Shown here: in pieces, positions 17,503-24,946 of the stretch | Numbering within the stretch: position 1 is the first letter of the stretch | Layout of the letters: each line of letters opens with the position of its first letter | Assembly: GCA_041640715.1 (NCBI GenBank) | Contig: JBEPZU010000001.1 | Span: 1 to 64,000 of the forward strand | Origin: DSFO01 sp041640715 | Lineage (GTDB): Archaea; Thermoproteota; Thermoprotei; Gearchaeales; Gearchaeaceae | Length of the DNA stretch: 64,000 bases | Reading direction: 5' to 3' | Position numbers and translations under genes: made by a program | The notes under the pieces: generated by a model | What the model saw: the letters and a program-made list of their open reading frames with translations, nothing else | Database searches by the model: none | What the model was told of the DNA's origin: nothing

Positions 17503-17810
17503 TGCCAAGAATAGCAAGGATTTATCTTTCCTCTACTAACACTGCAGAGCTTGAAGGTGTAGTTAAAGAAATTAGGACCATCGCTGATAATCAAAACGCT
17601 AGAATAGCCGGTCCTATACCTTTACCTACTAAAAAATTAAGAGTAGTAACGAGGAAGACTCCTTGCGGCGATGGTACCCATACTTTTGATAGATGGGAGA
17701 TAAGAATTCATAAAAGATTGATAGATGTTCTTGCTACAGAAGCCATGATGAGACAGTTAGCTAGGATAAAAGTGCCTTCTTCTGTGAAGATTTCCATAAC
17801 TATAAAATAG
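17502..17810 (+). CDS. rps10: Ribosomal protein S10
   Basis: A 102-aa S10 of the small-subunit head. It shows the conserved A-R-I-A-G-P-I-P-L-P-T-K near residues 33-44 and D-R-W-E-I-R-I-H-K-R near 64-73. The ATG overlaps the EF-1 alpha stop by one base (TAATG). It ends the str cluster; tRNA-Ser follows 47 nt later. Confidence 0.96.
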   Translation: MPRIARIYLSSTNTAELEGVVKEIRTIADNQNARIAGPIPLPTKKLRVVTRKTPCGDGTHTFDRWEIRIHKRLIDVLATEAMMRQLARIKVPSSVKISITIK

Positions 17811-17847
17811 AAAGTTTAATTATTTCCTTTAACTAAACTTATATAGA

Positions 17848-17866
17848 GCCGGGATAAGCCGGGATA
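17848..17866 (+). repeat. Tandem duplication of a tRNA 5' acceptor strand
   Basis: The nine bases gccgggata occur at 17848-17856 and again at 17858-17866, separated by one A. Either copy could serve as the 5' end of the following tRNA-Ser. The second copy gives the best bulge-helix-bulge geometry; the first would imply a 23-nt intron. Both give the same spliced RNA. Confidence 0.8.
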
Positions 17867-17953
17867 TTTTTACCCGAAAGCCTAGCGGACAAGGCGCAGG
17901 CCTTGAGAGCCTGTGGGGGTTTCCCCGCGTGGGTTCGAATCCCACTCCCGGCG
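17858..17953 (+). tRNA. tRNA-Ser (anticodon UGA) with a non-canonical intron near position 8/9
   Basis: A class II tRNA: acceptor GCCGGGA/TCCCGGC, anticodon arm CAGGC-CTTGAGA-GCCTG (anticodon TGA), long variable arm GGGGG-TTT-CCCC, T-arm GTGGG-TTCGAAT-CCCAC and discriminator G. Unlike the two other tRNA-Ser genes here, extra bases lie between the acceptor stem and the D-arm. Removing 17866-17878 yields GCCGGGAT-AGCCTAGC, matching the sisters through the D-stem 5' strand. The 5' end may instead be 17848, because of the duplicated acceptor strand. Confidence 0.88.
17866..17878 (+). other. Predicted 13-nt tRNA intron (bulge-helix-bulge)
   Basis: Exon CGGG (17860-17863) pairs with intron CCCG (17873-17876), forming the 4-bp central helix. 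It is flanked by 3-nt bulges ATA (17864-17866) and AAA (17877-17879). Cutting each bulge after its second base removes 13 nt and restores a standard tRNA-Ser. The outer helix is short (GC/GC). If 17848 is the true 5' end, the same scheme gives a 23-nt intron, 17856-17878. Confidence 0.65.
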
Positions 17954-18097
17954 TTTTCAACATTCTTTTTGAATTTTCTCTTATTAAAGAAAAGTTATTT
18001 ACTTTTTCTCTTTTTTTATGAAAATGTTTTTAATTTTCTTTGGAAAAAAATTCAAAAAAAATTTTTAAATTCACTTGAGAATAAAAAGGATAAATAA
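17954..18097 (+). terminator. T-rich tract after tRNA-Ser, possible terminator
   Basis: The sequence after the tRNA contains several T-runs of five to seven (for example around 17996-18018), typical of archaeal intrinsic termination, before an A-rich leader leading into the decarboxylase gene. No hairpin is needed or clearly seen. Confidence 0.35.
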
Positions 18098-18490
18098 ATG
18101 GAGGCTAGAGAACAATTAGAACAATCTTACACTTTGGAATTGGGAAGGCATATAATAGCAGACCTTATTATAGAGAATCCTGCTAAATTGTCTGACTTAG
18201 ACTTTCTTATAAAGACATTATACGAAGCTGCAAAGAAAGGCAATCTAAATGTCTTAAGCGAAGCTCATGAGGTTTTCAAAGATACAGGAGGTATTTCTCT
18301 AATACTTTTTATTGCAGAATCTCATCTCTCTATACATACATGGCCTGAATACTCTTTCGTGGCTATCGACATTTTCACTTGTGGAGAAGAAGCAGATCCT
18401 TGGGCTGTCTATAATTACCTAACAGAAAAGTTGGGTGTAAAAGAAGCGGATGTAAAAGAAATTAAACGTGTTCTAAGATTAAAGAATTAG
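18098..18490 (+). CDS. speD: SpeD-type pyruvoyl decarboxylase (AdoMet or arginine decarboxylase)
   Basis: A 130-aa proenzyme of the short prokaryotic S-adenosylmethionine decarboxylase family. The self-cleavage site is visible as A-E-S-H-L-S-I-H-T-W-P-E; cleavage before Ser75 would create the pyruvoyl cofactor. Downstream D-I-F-T-C-G (about 89-94) includes the family catalytic Cys. The product supplies aminopropyl groups for spermidine. Crenarchaea also have a close paralogue that decarboxylates arginine, and the two cannot be separated by eye. It lies between tRNA-Ser and the ribosomal cluster, with its own A/T-rich upstream region. Confidence 0.88.
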   Translation: MEAREQLEQSYTLELGRHIIADLIIENPAKLSDLDFLIKTLYEAAKKGNLNVLSEAHEVFKDTGGISLILFIAESHLSIHTWPEYSFVAIDIFTCGEEADPWAVYNYLTEKLGVKEADVKEIKRVLRLKN

Positions 18491-18508
18491 TCTCTATGAT
18501 ATTATTTT

Positions 18509-18619
18509 ATGGGAGGTAGACAAAGAACATCAATTTTCCTAGATAAAAGTAAAAAAGAAGAAAAACAAAAGGAAACCAAGGGTGAGAAAAAGCAGAGCGT
18601 GAAGAAGCAAACTAAATGA
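18509..18619 (+). CDS. Lys-rich 36-aa protein, possibly an S25e-like N-terminal tail
   Basis: An ATG frame of 36 codons reading M-G-G-R-Q-R-T-S-I-F-L-D-K and then an almost purely Lys/Glu/Gln tail. The M-G-G-basic start and Lys-rich composition recall the N-terminal tail of archaeal ribosomal protein S25e, but the winged-helix domain of S25e is absent. Its stop overlaps the start of the SPOUT gene as ATGA, exactly as the other genes in this operon-rich region do, supporting real translation. It could also be an unrelated basic RNA-binding miniprotein. Confidence 0.5.
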   Translation: MGGRQRTSIFLDKSKKEEKQKETKGEKKQSVKKQTK

Positions 18620-19395
18620 TTTTAAAAGTCGTATTGCCAACCAACATTTTTTCTGATATAAACAATTTAAGGGAAAAAACTGTCAGGGTTGCCAATTTAG
18701 TTAGAGCATTGTATTTATTCAGAGTAAATGAACTCGTGCTTTTTAGTTACGAAAAAGAAGATGAAGAATTATATAAACTAATAAAATTTTTTCAGCTCCC
18801 TTCTTATCTTAGAAAATTTGTTTTTAAAAAAAATAAGTCTTTGAGATATGTAGGTGTAGCTCCTCCTATTAGGTCGATTTTAGAAGATAGTGATAAATAT
18901 CGAATTGGTGTAGTTTTTAATAAAATTAACGAAAAAGTCTTCATTAATGCAGGGTTAAAAGATAGCGTGATAATTAACTACGAAGGTCTAAGAGAAGGCC
19001 AAATCGTGAAATTAATTAAAGAATCAAAAGAATGGAGGATTTCAAAAAACAACGATTTCCCTATAGGTTTTGGTGTAAAAGTGATAAAAAATTTAATCGA
19101 TTTTATCATCGAAGCTAGAAAAAAAGGCTTCGTAGTAATAGCAACCTCTAGACATGGAAAAGTTTTAACCTTAAAGGAGCTTTCAGAAATCAAATATAAA
19201 CTAACAGAAAATCTTATTTTGCTTTTTGGTTCACCTAAAGAAGGTTTGTTTGAGATTTTTGAGAAATGGGGAAAGGATTTGAAGGATTACGCCGATTATA
19301 TATATAATTTTTTCCCGAACCAAGGTGTTAAAACAATAAGAAGTGACGAAGCTGTTTTCGGAGTTTTATCCATTCTAAATCTTTTAATCGCTTAA
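18616..19395 (+). CDS. SPOUT-superfamily RNA methyltransferase (C9orf114/SPOUT1-like)
   Basis: A 259-aa protein of the archaeal family found just upstream of rpl3. It has the N-terminal V-V-L-P-T-N near residue 5, R-V-G-V-A-P-P-I-R near 78 (here R-Y-V-G-V-A-P-P-I-R), a small OB-like middle part (about 95-140), and the C-terminal SPOUT trefoil knot region with F-G-S-P-K-E-G near 208-214 and N-Q-G-V-K-T-I-R-S-D-E-A near 235-246. Such enzymes are putative RNA uridine N3-methyltransferases acting on rRNA or tRNA; the target is not known here. It starts in a 4-nt overlap with the Lys-rich miniprotein. Confidence 0.8.
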   Translation: MILKVVLPTNIFSDINNLREKTVRVANLVRALYLFRVNELVLFSYEKEDEELYKLIKFFQLPSYLRKFVFKKNKSLRYVGVAPPIRSILEDSDKYRIGVVFNKINEKVFINAGLKDSVIINYEGLREGQIVKLIKESKEWRISKNNDFPIGFGVKVIKNLIDFIIEARKKGFVVIATSRHGKVLTLKELSEIKYKLTENLILLFGSPKEGLFEIFEKWGKDLKDYADYIYNFFPNQGVKTIRSDEAVFGVLSILNLLIA

Positions 19396-19406
19396 AAGTA
19401 TATAAG
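19396..19406 (+). promoter_or_regulatory. TATA box of the S10/spc ribosomal operon
   Basis: The sequence aagtatataag, just after the SPOUT stop codon and about 40 nt before the rpl3 ATG at 19441, matches the archaeal TATA consensus and would start transcription near 19430. It probably drives the long L3-to-S17 gene run. Confidence 0.55.
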
Positions 19407-19440
19407 GAGTATTTGTAATTATCTCACTTAATTTAAGCTC

Positions 19441-20394
19441 ATGAGCGCTCCAAGAAGAGGTTCGATGGGATTTTATCCTAGAGTACGTGCTAAAAGTATT
19501 AGAATCAGAGTTAGGTCTTGGCCAAATTATGGGGAAACCAGGCTATTAGGTTTTCCTGCGTTTAAGGTGGGTATGGCAAGCGCAATATTGTTGGATATGT
19601 ATGAAAAATCTCCTTTATTTGGAAAGGAGGTCGTAAAGGCTTGTACGATCTTAGAGACGCCTCCTGTATTTGTCCTGGGCATTAAGATTTATAAAAATGA
19701 AATGGGTGAATTGAAGTCTGCAGCTACTGTCTTCGCAGAAAAAATACCAGATAAAATATCGAAATATTTAGGTTTTCATCCTAAAGGAGGCGATATCGAA
19801 AAACTCTTTTCGATTAAAAACATAGCTGAAGTTAGAGCAATAGTAGCCACCGAGCCTTTTCTAACTGGTATAGGTAAGAAAAAACCAGATCTCTTCGAGA
19901 TTAAAATCGGTGGGGATGTTAATTCTGCTCTTGAATATGCCAAAAAAATATTAGGAAAGGAAATAAGAGTCAATGAAGTTTTAAATGAGTTGAGTTTTGT
20001 AGATGCAATAGGTGTTACGAAAGGCAAAGGTTTCCAAGGAGTGATAAAAAGATTTGGAGTAAAAGAACTTCCAAAGTGGCATAAACATAGAAAAGGTAGC
20101 AGGAAGGTAGGATCTATAGGTCCTATAGAGCCTTCTATGATGAGATTTGTACCCCGTCCTGGTCAAATGGGTTTCCATAGAAGGACTGAGTATAATAAAC
20201 TGATAATCAAAGTAGGAAATGAACCTTCGGAAATAAATGTTAAGGAAGGCTTTAAACATTATGGTATAGTTAAAACAAATTATGTAGTGTTGCTAGGTAG
20301 TGTGATGGGGCCCTCTAAGAGAGTAATTTTTTTAAGATATCCAATCAGACCTCCAGCTTTGCCTAAAAAATATCAATTGTTGAAGATAACATGA
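19441..20394 (+). CDS. rpl3: Ribosomal protein L3
   Basis: A 317-aa L3 with the archaeal/eukaryotic extension. It shows the N-terminal S-A-P-R-R-G-S-M-G-F-Y-P-R near residues 2-14, V-T-K-G-K-G-F-Q-G-V near 192-201 and the conserved W-H-K-H-R-K-G-S-R near 214-222 with the downstream G-Q-M-G-F-H-R-R-T. It is the assembly initiator near the peptidyl-transferase centre. It overlaps rpl4 by 4 nt. Confidence 0.97.
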   Translation: MSAPRRGSMGFYPRVRAKSIRIRVRSWPNYGETRLLGFPAFKVGMASAILLDMYEKSPLFGKEVVKACTILETPPVFVLGIKIYKNEMGELKSAATVFAEKIPDKISKYLGFHPKGGDIEKLFSIKNIAEVRAIVATEPFLTGIGKKKPDLFEIKIGGDVNSALEYAKKILGKEIRVNEVLNELSFVDAIGVTKGKGFQGVIKRFGVKELPKWHKHRKGSRKVGSIGPIEPSMMRFVPRPGQMGFHRRTEYNKLIIKVGNEPSEINVKEGFKHYGIVKTNYVVLLGSVMGPSKRVIFLRYPIRPPALPKKYQLLKIT

Positions 20395-21206
20395 CGAGCG
20401 TTATTGCAATTCCTCTACTTAATAAAGAAGGGAAAGAAGTTGATAAACTAACCTACTTACCTATACCTTTCACTGCTGAGTATCGTTACGATCTAATCAA
20501 AAGAGCAGTTTTGACAGAACTCCAAAACAAGAAACAACCTAAAGGGGTAAATCCTCTTGCAGGCAAAAAGACATCAGCCAAAAGCTGGGGTGTGGGATAC
20601 GGAATAGCTAGGGTTCCTAGAGTTAAAGGTTCGGGAAATCCTAGGTCGGGACAAGCAGCTTTCATACCTAGTGCTAGAGGAGGGTATCATCCTACAGCTC
20701 CTAAATCAATTAAATCAGTAAAAGTTAAGATGAACAAAAAAGAAAAACTGTTAGCTCTTTTCAGCGCAATAAGTTGTACTGCGAAGTTGGATTTCGTTAT
20801 AAAACGAGGGCATGTAGTAATGAACCCCGACCTAATTTTACCTATAGTCTTGAATCAAGAGGTTTCTAAAATAGAAAAAACTAAGGAGCTCTTGAGTTTA
20901 TTCGAGAAGCTGGGTTTATATGAAGATATAAGGAGAGTAAGAGAGAGTTTAAAGATAAGAGCTGGAAAGGGGAAAAGAAGAGGAAGGAGGTATAAAGAAA
21001 GAAAGGGACCATTGTTGGTTAAACTTGGAGACGAACCAATATCTAAAGCTTTTAGGAATTTGCCTGGAGCAGATGTAGCAGATGTCAGAGCTTTGGCTGT
21101 TCATCTATTAGCTCCTGGGTCTTTGCCCGGACGCCTAACGTTTTGGACTTTGAACGCTTATGAATATTTGGCTGAAAAATATGGTTATATTGGGATTAAA
21201 AAATGA
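20391..21206 (+). CDS. rpl4: Ribosomal protein L4 (L4e)
   Basis: A 271-aa L4e. It carries the tunnel-lining loop region rich in Gly/Arg (G-I-A-R-V-P-R-V-K-G-S-G near 76-87) and the G-K-G-K-R-R-G-R-R-Y-K tail region near 192-203. The start overlaps rpl3 (ATGA) and the end overlaps rpl23. Confidence 0.96.
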   Translation: MTSVIAIPLLNKEGKEVDKLTYLPIPFTAEYRYDLIKRAVLTELQNKKQPKGVNPLAGKKTSAKSWGVGYGIARVPRVKGSGNPRSGQAAFIPSARGGYHPTAPKSIKSVKVKMNKKEKLLALFSAISCTAKLDFVIKRGHVVMNPDLILPIVLNQEVSKIEKTKELLSLFEKLGLYEDIRRVRESLKIRAGKGKRRGRRYKERKGPLLVKLGDEPISKAFRNLPGADVADVRALAVHLLAPGSLPGRLTFWTLNAYEYLAEKYGYIGIKK

Positions 21207-21451
21207 CAATCATTAAATTCATCATGAATGAAAAGGCTCTTAAGATGGCTGAAAAGGAAAATAAAATAGTGGCTATAGTAGAAATAAATTCGAATAAAAA
21301 AGAAATATCTAAGACAATGGAGCGACTATATGGGATTAAAGTAGAAAAGGTAAATACTTCCATAACTCCTAGAGGAGAGAAAAAGGCGATAATTAAGCTA
21401 GCCAAAGACGTTTCAGCTATAGATTTCTACGCGAAAATAGGTTTGTTATAA
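21203..21451 (+). CDS. rpl23: Ribosomal protein L23
   Basis: An 82-aa L23 at the exit tunnel, where SRP and other nascent-chain factors dock. Recognisable as E-K-A-L-K-M-A-E-K-E-N-K near residues 9-20 and V-N-T-S-I-T-P-R-G-E-K-K-A near 48-60. It lacks a long eukaryote-like N-terminal tail. An internal ATG at codon 8 is an alternative start. It shares one base with rpl2. Confidence 0.93.
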   Translation: MTIIKFIMNEKALKMAEKENKIVAIVEINSNKKEISKTMERLYGIKVEKVNTSITPRGEKKAIIKLAKDVSAIDFYAKIGLL

Positions 21452-22179
21452 TGGGAAAGAAACTAAGACAGCAGCGGGCAGGAAAAGGAGGATCGGTATT
21501 TAAATCTCCTTCATGGAATAAGATAGCGCCAGCAAGATATCCAAGCTGGATCCATGAAATGATAAAGAATAAAAAAGTAGTAGCAGCTAAAATAACTAAG
21601 TTGATACCTGAAAGTGGTAGAGACGCTCCGCTTTGTCTTGTAGCAGTAGGAAATGGGATGAGCTTTTACTCGGTAGCCCCTGAAGGAGTATTTGAAGGAG
21701 ACGTAATAGAGATAGGCGAATCTGTTAGCCCGAGAATAGGTAACATAGGTAAGGTAGGTTATTTTTCTGAAGGCACAATAGTCTGTAATATAGAAAGAAG
21801 ACCTCAAGACGGAGGAAAGTTTTGCAGAGCTGCGGGGACATATTCTGTTATAATGTCCCAGACTCCTAGAGGAACAGTAATTATGCTTCCTTCAGGTAAA
21901 TCTTTAGAAATAAGCAAAGAATGCTTAGCTACCGTGGGGGTAGTAGCAGCAGGAGGCAAAGTGGAAAAGCCTTTGCTTAAAGCAGGCAACAGTTATCATA
22001 GATTTAAAGCTAGAGGTAGGAAATGGCCTACTGTAAGAGGAAAGGCTATGTATGCAGCAGCTCATCCGCACGGAGGAGGATCTCATCCTAAAGGAGGAAG
22101 AGTAGTCAAAAAGACTTCTCCGCCTGGTAAAAAAGTTGGTCTGTATGGAGCTAAGAGGACAGGCAGAAGGAAAGGTTAA
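21451..22179 (+). CDS. rpl2: Ribosomal protein L2
   Basis: A 242-aa L2, required for subunit joining and peptidyl transfer. The conserved C-terminal segment is A-A-H-P-H-G-G-G-S-H-P near residues 207-217, which includes the functionally essential His. The N-terminal G-K-K-L-R-Q-Q-R-A-G-K-G-G is typical for archaea. It starts on the last base of the rpl23 stop. Confidence 0.97.
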   Translation: MGKKLRQQRAGKGGSVFKSPSWNKIAPARYPSWIHEMIKNKKVVAAKITKLIPESGRDAPLCLVAVGNGMSFYSVAPEGVFEGDVIEIGESVSPRIGNIGKVGYFSEGTIVCNIERRPQDGGKFCRAAGTYSVIMSQTPRGTVIMLPSGKSLEISKECLATVGVVAAGGKVEKPLLKAGNSYHRFKARGRKWPTVRGKAMYAAAHPHGGGSHPKGGRVVKKTSPPGKKVGLYGAKRTGRRKG

Positions 22180-22211
22180 AGGATTTATATTAATTATTTT
22201 AAGTTAGATGT

Positions 22212-22607
22212 ATGTCTAAAGAATTCAAGTTCAGGGGTTATACTTTCGAAAGTTTAAAGAAGATGCCTATGGATGAGTTTATAAATTTACTTAACAGTAG
22301 AGAAAGGAGGAGTTTGAGAAGAGGTATACTAAAGAAATACAAAAAATTAATGATTAAGATAAGAAAAGCTAAGGCGGGTCAATATAATAAGCCTATAAGA
22401 ACGCACGCTAGAGATATGATAATTCTTCCTGAGATGGTAGGTTTAACGATTCATGTATATAATGGCAAAGAATTCGTACCTGTAAATATAAAACCTGAAA
22501 TGATAGGATTTAGGCTTGGAGATTTCGCAATAACGGTCAAGAAAGTTATACATGGAGAGCCTGGTCTTAAAGCCACAAGAGGATCGATGTATGTTCCTTT
22601 GAAATAA
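22212..22607 (+). CDS. rps19: Ribosomal protein S19
   Basis: A 131-aa S19 of the head, contacting the A-site finger. It shows R-S-L-R-R-G near residues 33-38, T-H-A-R-D-M-I-I-L-P-E-M-V-G near 63-76 and the C-terminal region G-D-F-A-I-T. A TATA-like ggatttatattaatt lies in the 32-nt gap before it. rpl22 follows after one base. Confidence 0.96.
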   Translation: MSKEFKFRGYTFESLKKMPMDEFINLLNSRERRSLRRGILKKYKKLMIKIRKAKAGQYNKPIRTHARDMIILPEMVGLTIHVYNGKEFVPVNIKPEMIGFRLGDFAITVKKVIHGEPGLKATRGSMYVPLK

Positions 22608-22608
22608 A

Positions 22609-23070
22609 ATGCCTGAATTTGGTTATTCTTATAAAATATTGGAGCCTGAAAGAACAGTAAAAGCTAGTTTACGGGATATTAATATATCATTTAAAGAAGC
22701 GGTTGAGCTTTGTAGATATTTAAAGAATAGGAAACTTGAAGAGGCTAAGAAAATCTTGGAAGAAATCATCGAACTTAAGAAAGCTGTTCCCTATAGAACC
22801 TTTAATAAAAAAGTACCTCATCATAGATTCGGAAATACTAGCGGTCCCGCTAGATACCCTAAAAAAGTAGCCGAGGCTATGCTTAAACTCCTAGAGAGCT
22901 TAGAGGCAAATGCGGAATTCAAAGGATTGGATATTAATAGAATAAAACTCGTTCATGTAGCTGCTCAGAAAGGCTATAAAATAAAGAAATATATACCTCG
23001 AGCCTTTGGACGGTCTTCTCCTTATTTCAGGGAATTAGTTCATGTTGAAGTAGTAGGTCTAGAGGTATAA
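22609..23070 (+). CDS. rpl22: Ribosomal protein L22
   Basis: A 153-aa L22 lining the exit tunnel. Conserved features are N-I-S-F-K-E-A-V-E-L-C-R near residues 25-36, the basic loop H-H-R-F-G-N-T-S-G-P-A-R-Y-P near 72-85, and the C-terminal R-A-F-G-R-S-S-P. It overlaps rps3 by one base. Confidence 0.96.
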   Translation: MPEFGYSYKILEPERTVKASLRDINISFKEAVELCRYLKNRKLEEAKKILEEIIELKKAVPYRTFNKKVPHHRFGNTSGPARYPKKVAEAMLKLLESLEANAEFKGLDINRIKLVHVAAQKGYKIKKYIPRAFGRSSPYFRELVHVEVVGLEV

Positions 23071-23714
23071 TGGGCACCATCTATAAACAATTCCTCGAAT
23101 TCGCGGTTCTCCAGGCTAGTATAAAAGAGTTCATACAGAAAGAGTTGAAGGAGGCTTATGTAGGCAATATAGATATACAGCAAACAGCTATAGGGCTAAG
23201 AATAATTGTAGAAGTTTTAAGACCTAGATTGGCCTTAGGGGAACATGGAATAAAAATTAAAGAATTAGAAGAGAAAATAAAGGCTAAGTTTAACTTGAAA
23301 AGTCTAGAAATTTTCATTAACGAGGTACAGAACCCAGCCTTGAATCCTTCAATAGTAGCCAACATGATAGCCTCGGCTCTTGAAAGAGGTATTCATTTTA
23401 GGAGAGCAGCAAACTTGGCTTTAAAACAAATAATGGAAGCAGGAGCATTGGGTGCAGAGATAACTATAAGCGGTAAATTAGTAAGTGAGAGGTCTAGATT
23501 TGAAAAGTTCAGATTCGGTGTAATACCTAAATCAGGACAACCTGCGCATGAATTTGTTAGAAAAGCTACTGCACATGTGCTATTGAAGCCTGGAATATTC
23601 GGGGTAAAAGTAAAAATATTACCTCCTGTAGAATTGCCTGATGAAAAACTGAAAACTTTGTTGAAAATTTATAAGGAGAAATCTACCATAAAAGAGAGCA
23701 GCAATGAAGCTTAA
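23070..23714 (+). CDS. rps3: Ribosomal protein S3
   Basis: A 214-aa S3 at the mRNA entry site. It has an N-terminal KH type II domain (about residues 15-90) and the conserved C-terminal half with A-A-N-L-A-L-K-Q-I-M-E-A-G-A-L-G-A-E-I near 112-130 and I-S-G-K-L near 133. The 3' end overlaps rpl29 by 11 nt. Confidence 0.95.
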   Translation: MGTIYKQFLEFAVLQASIKEFIQKELKEAYVGNIDIQQTAIGLRIIVEVLRPRLALGEHGIKIKELEEKIKAKFNLKSLEIFINEVQNPALNPSIVANMIASALERGIHFRRAANLALKQIMEAGALGAEITISGKLVSERSRFEKFRFGVIPKSGQPAHEFVRKATAHVLLKPGIFGVKVKILPPVELPDEKLKTLLKIYKEKSTIKESSNEA

Positions 23715-23919
23715 AGATTTGAGGAGAATGAAGAGAGAAGAAAGAGATAAAAGATTAAGCGAATTGAGAGCAGAGTTGATTAAGATGAAAAGTCAATTTG
23801 ACGCAGGAAAGCCTCCCAAGAATGTTAAGCTTTTAAGAAACATCAGGAAGGAAATTGCGCGAATTCTTACTATTAATAGAGAAGAGGAACTTAAGAAAAA
23901 TGAAACTCAGAAAAGATAA
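23704..23919 (+). CDS. rpl29: Ribosomal protein L29
   Basis: A 71-aa L29, two helices packing at the exit tunnel. It is marked by M-K-L-K-D-L-R-R-M near residues 1-9, L-R-A-E-L-I-K-M-K-S near 21-30 and the helix-2 K-L-L-R-N-I-R-K-E-I-A-R-I-L-T near 43-57. It overlaps both rps3 and the RNase P protein gene. Confidence 0.92.
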   Translation: MKLKDLRRMKREERDKRLSELRAELIKMKSQFDAGKPPKNVKLLRNIRKEIARILTINREEELKKNETQKR

Positions 23920-24160
23920 CATTCATTCGCACGAATTATTAGGGATTGAAACAATAGTTCTAGATAAGAAATTCAAGGAAATAGCGAGAGGAACGGTTTA
24001 TGACGAAACGAAAGAAACCCTTACCTTGAAAATAGGATCCGAAAAGAAGATTTTTTTAAAGAATTCACATATCTTCCTTTTTAAATTGAACGGTTTAAAC
24101 GTAGCCGTAAAAGGTGCGAGATTATTAGGAAGACCAGAAGAAAGAATTAAGAAAATATGA
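23900..24160 (+). CDS. rnp1: RNase P protein component 1 (Rpp29/Pop4 homologue)
   Basis: An 86-aa Sm-like beta-barrel protein of archaeal RNase P, which trims tRNA 5' leaders. It has H-E-L-L-G-I-E-T near residues 11-18 and the C-terminal R-L-L-G-R-P-E-E-R-I-K-K-I. ATG 23900 fits the family N-terminus and overlaps rpl29 by 20 nt; a longer upstream frame is not needed. Its place between L29 and S17 is conserved in archaea. Confidence 0.9.
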   Translation: MKLRKDNIHSHELLGIETIVLDKKFKEIARGTVYDETKETLTLKIGSEKKIFLKNSHIFLFKLNGLNVAVKGARLLGRPEERIKKI

Positions 24161-24477
24161 AAAGAAGGGTAATTTTTGGTATAGAACCTCCTTCAGAAAG
24201 TTGTGATGATAAATGCTGTCCTTTTCACGGAAATATATCGGTCAGAGGGAGGATAGATAAGGGCAAGGTCATCAAATTTAAAACGCCCAAGACTGCTGTT
24301 GTAGAAAAAGAATATTTAGTTTTCATAAAAAAGTATCAAAGGTACGAAAGAAGGAGATCGAAGTATCATGTCCATGTACCGCCTTGTATGAAGGTCAAAG
24401 AAAATTGCACTGTCATCTTTGGAGAGACAAGACCAATAGCTAAGACAGTATCTTCAGTCGTACTAAAAGTATTATGA
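24157..24477 (+). CDS. rps17: Ribosomal protein S17
   Basis: A 106-aa S17 with an OB fold. The archaeal N-terminus I-E-P-P-S-E-S-C-D-D-K-C-C-P-F-H-G (about residues 8-24) and core F-I-K-K-Y-Q-R-Y-E-R-R-R-S-K-Y-H (about 56-71) are clear. Translation is coupled to rnp1 through a 4-nt overlap. Confidence 0.95.
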   Translation: MKRRVIFGIEPPSESCDDKCCPFHGNISVRGRIDKGKVIKFKTPKTAVVEKEYLVFIKKYQRYERRRSKYHVHVPPCMKVKENCTVIFGETRPIAKTVSSVVLKVL

Positions 24478-24478
24478 A

Positions 24479-24490
24479 AAGCTTATATTT
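24479..24490 (+). promoter_or_regulatory. Internal TATA-like element before rpl14
   Basis: The 43-nt gap between rps17 and rpl14 contains aagcttatattt about 35 nt before the ATG at 24521, a plausible internal promoter for the L14-onward part of the superoperon. Confidence 0.35.
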
Positions 24491-24520
24491 TTGGAAATAA
24501 CTTTCATATAATCATTAATT

Positions 24521-24946
24521 ATGGTTAAAAGAGGAGGTAAGGCTACAATATCAGCGTTCAAGCCTCGCTTGAGTAGAGGCATTCCTATTTATGCTATTGT
24601 TAATTGCGCTGATAATAGCGGAGTTCTTAAGGCTAAAGTGATCGGAGTTATAGGAATGAAGACTAGAAAGAGGAGGATTCCAGCTGCAACAGTAGGAGAC
24701 ATGGTCAAGGTTACTGTGTATAAGGGCAAAGCTGAGTTGCGCGGTCAAGTAATGAACGGTGTTTTGATAAGGCAAAGGAAACCCTATCGAAGAGCAGACG
24801 GTTCTTGGATTTCTTTCGAAGACAATGCGATTGTAATTTTAACACCTGAAGGGGACGTCAAAGGTACAGAAATATATGGACCTGTAGCTAAAGAGGCTGC
24901 TGAAAGATGGCCTAAGATAGCGGCGATAACTTCTTTAATAGCATGA
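24521..24946 (+). CDS. rpl14: Ribosomal protein L14
   Basis: A 141-aa L14 at the subunit interface. It shows A-I-V-N-C-A-D-N-S-G near residues 25-34, G-D-M-V-K-V-T-V near 59-66 and D-N-A-I-V-I-L near 101-107. It overlaps rpl24 by 4 nt. The protein recruits ribosome anti-association factors. Confidence 0.96.
   Translation: MVKRGGKATISAFKPRLSRGIPIYAIVNCADNSGVLKAKVIGVIGMKTRKRRIPAATVGDMVKVTVYKGKAELRGQVMNGVLIRQRKPYRRADGSWISFEDNAIVILTPEGDVKGTEIYGPVAKEAAERWPKIAAITSLIA

Noticed and set aside
17903..18097. A 64-codon plus-strand ORF overlapping tRNA-Ser.
   Set aside because: It reads through tRNA and T-rich spacer, giving Phe/Leu/Lys runs with no protein-like pattern.
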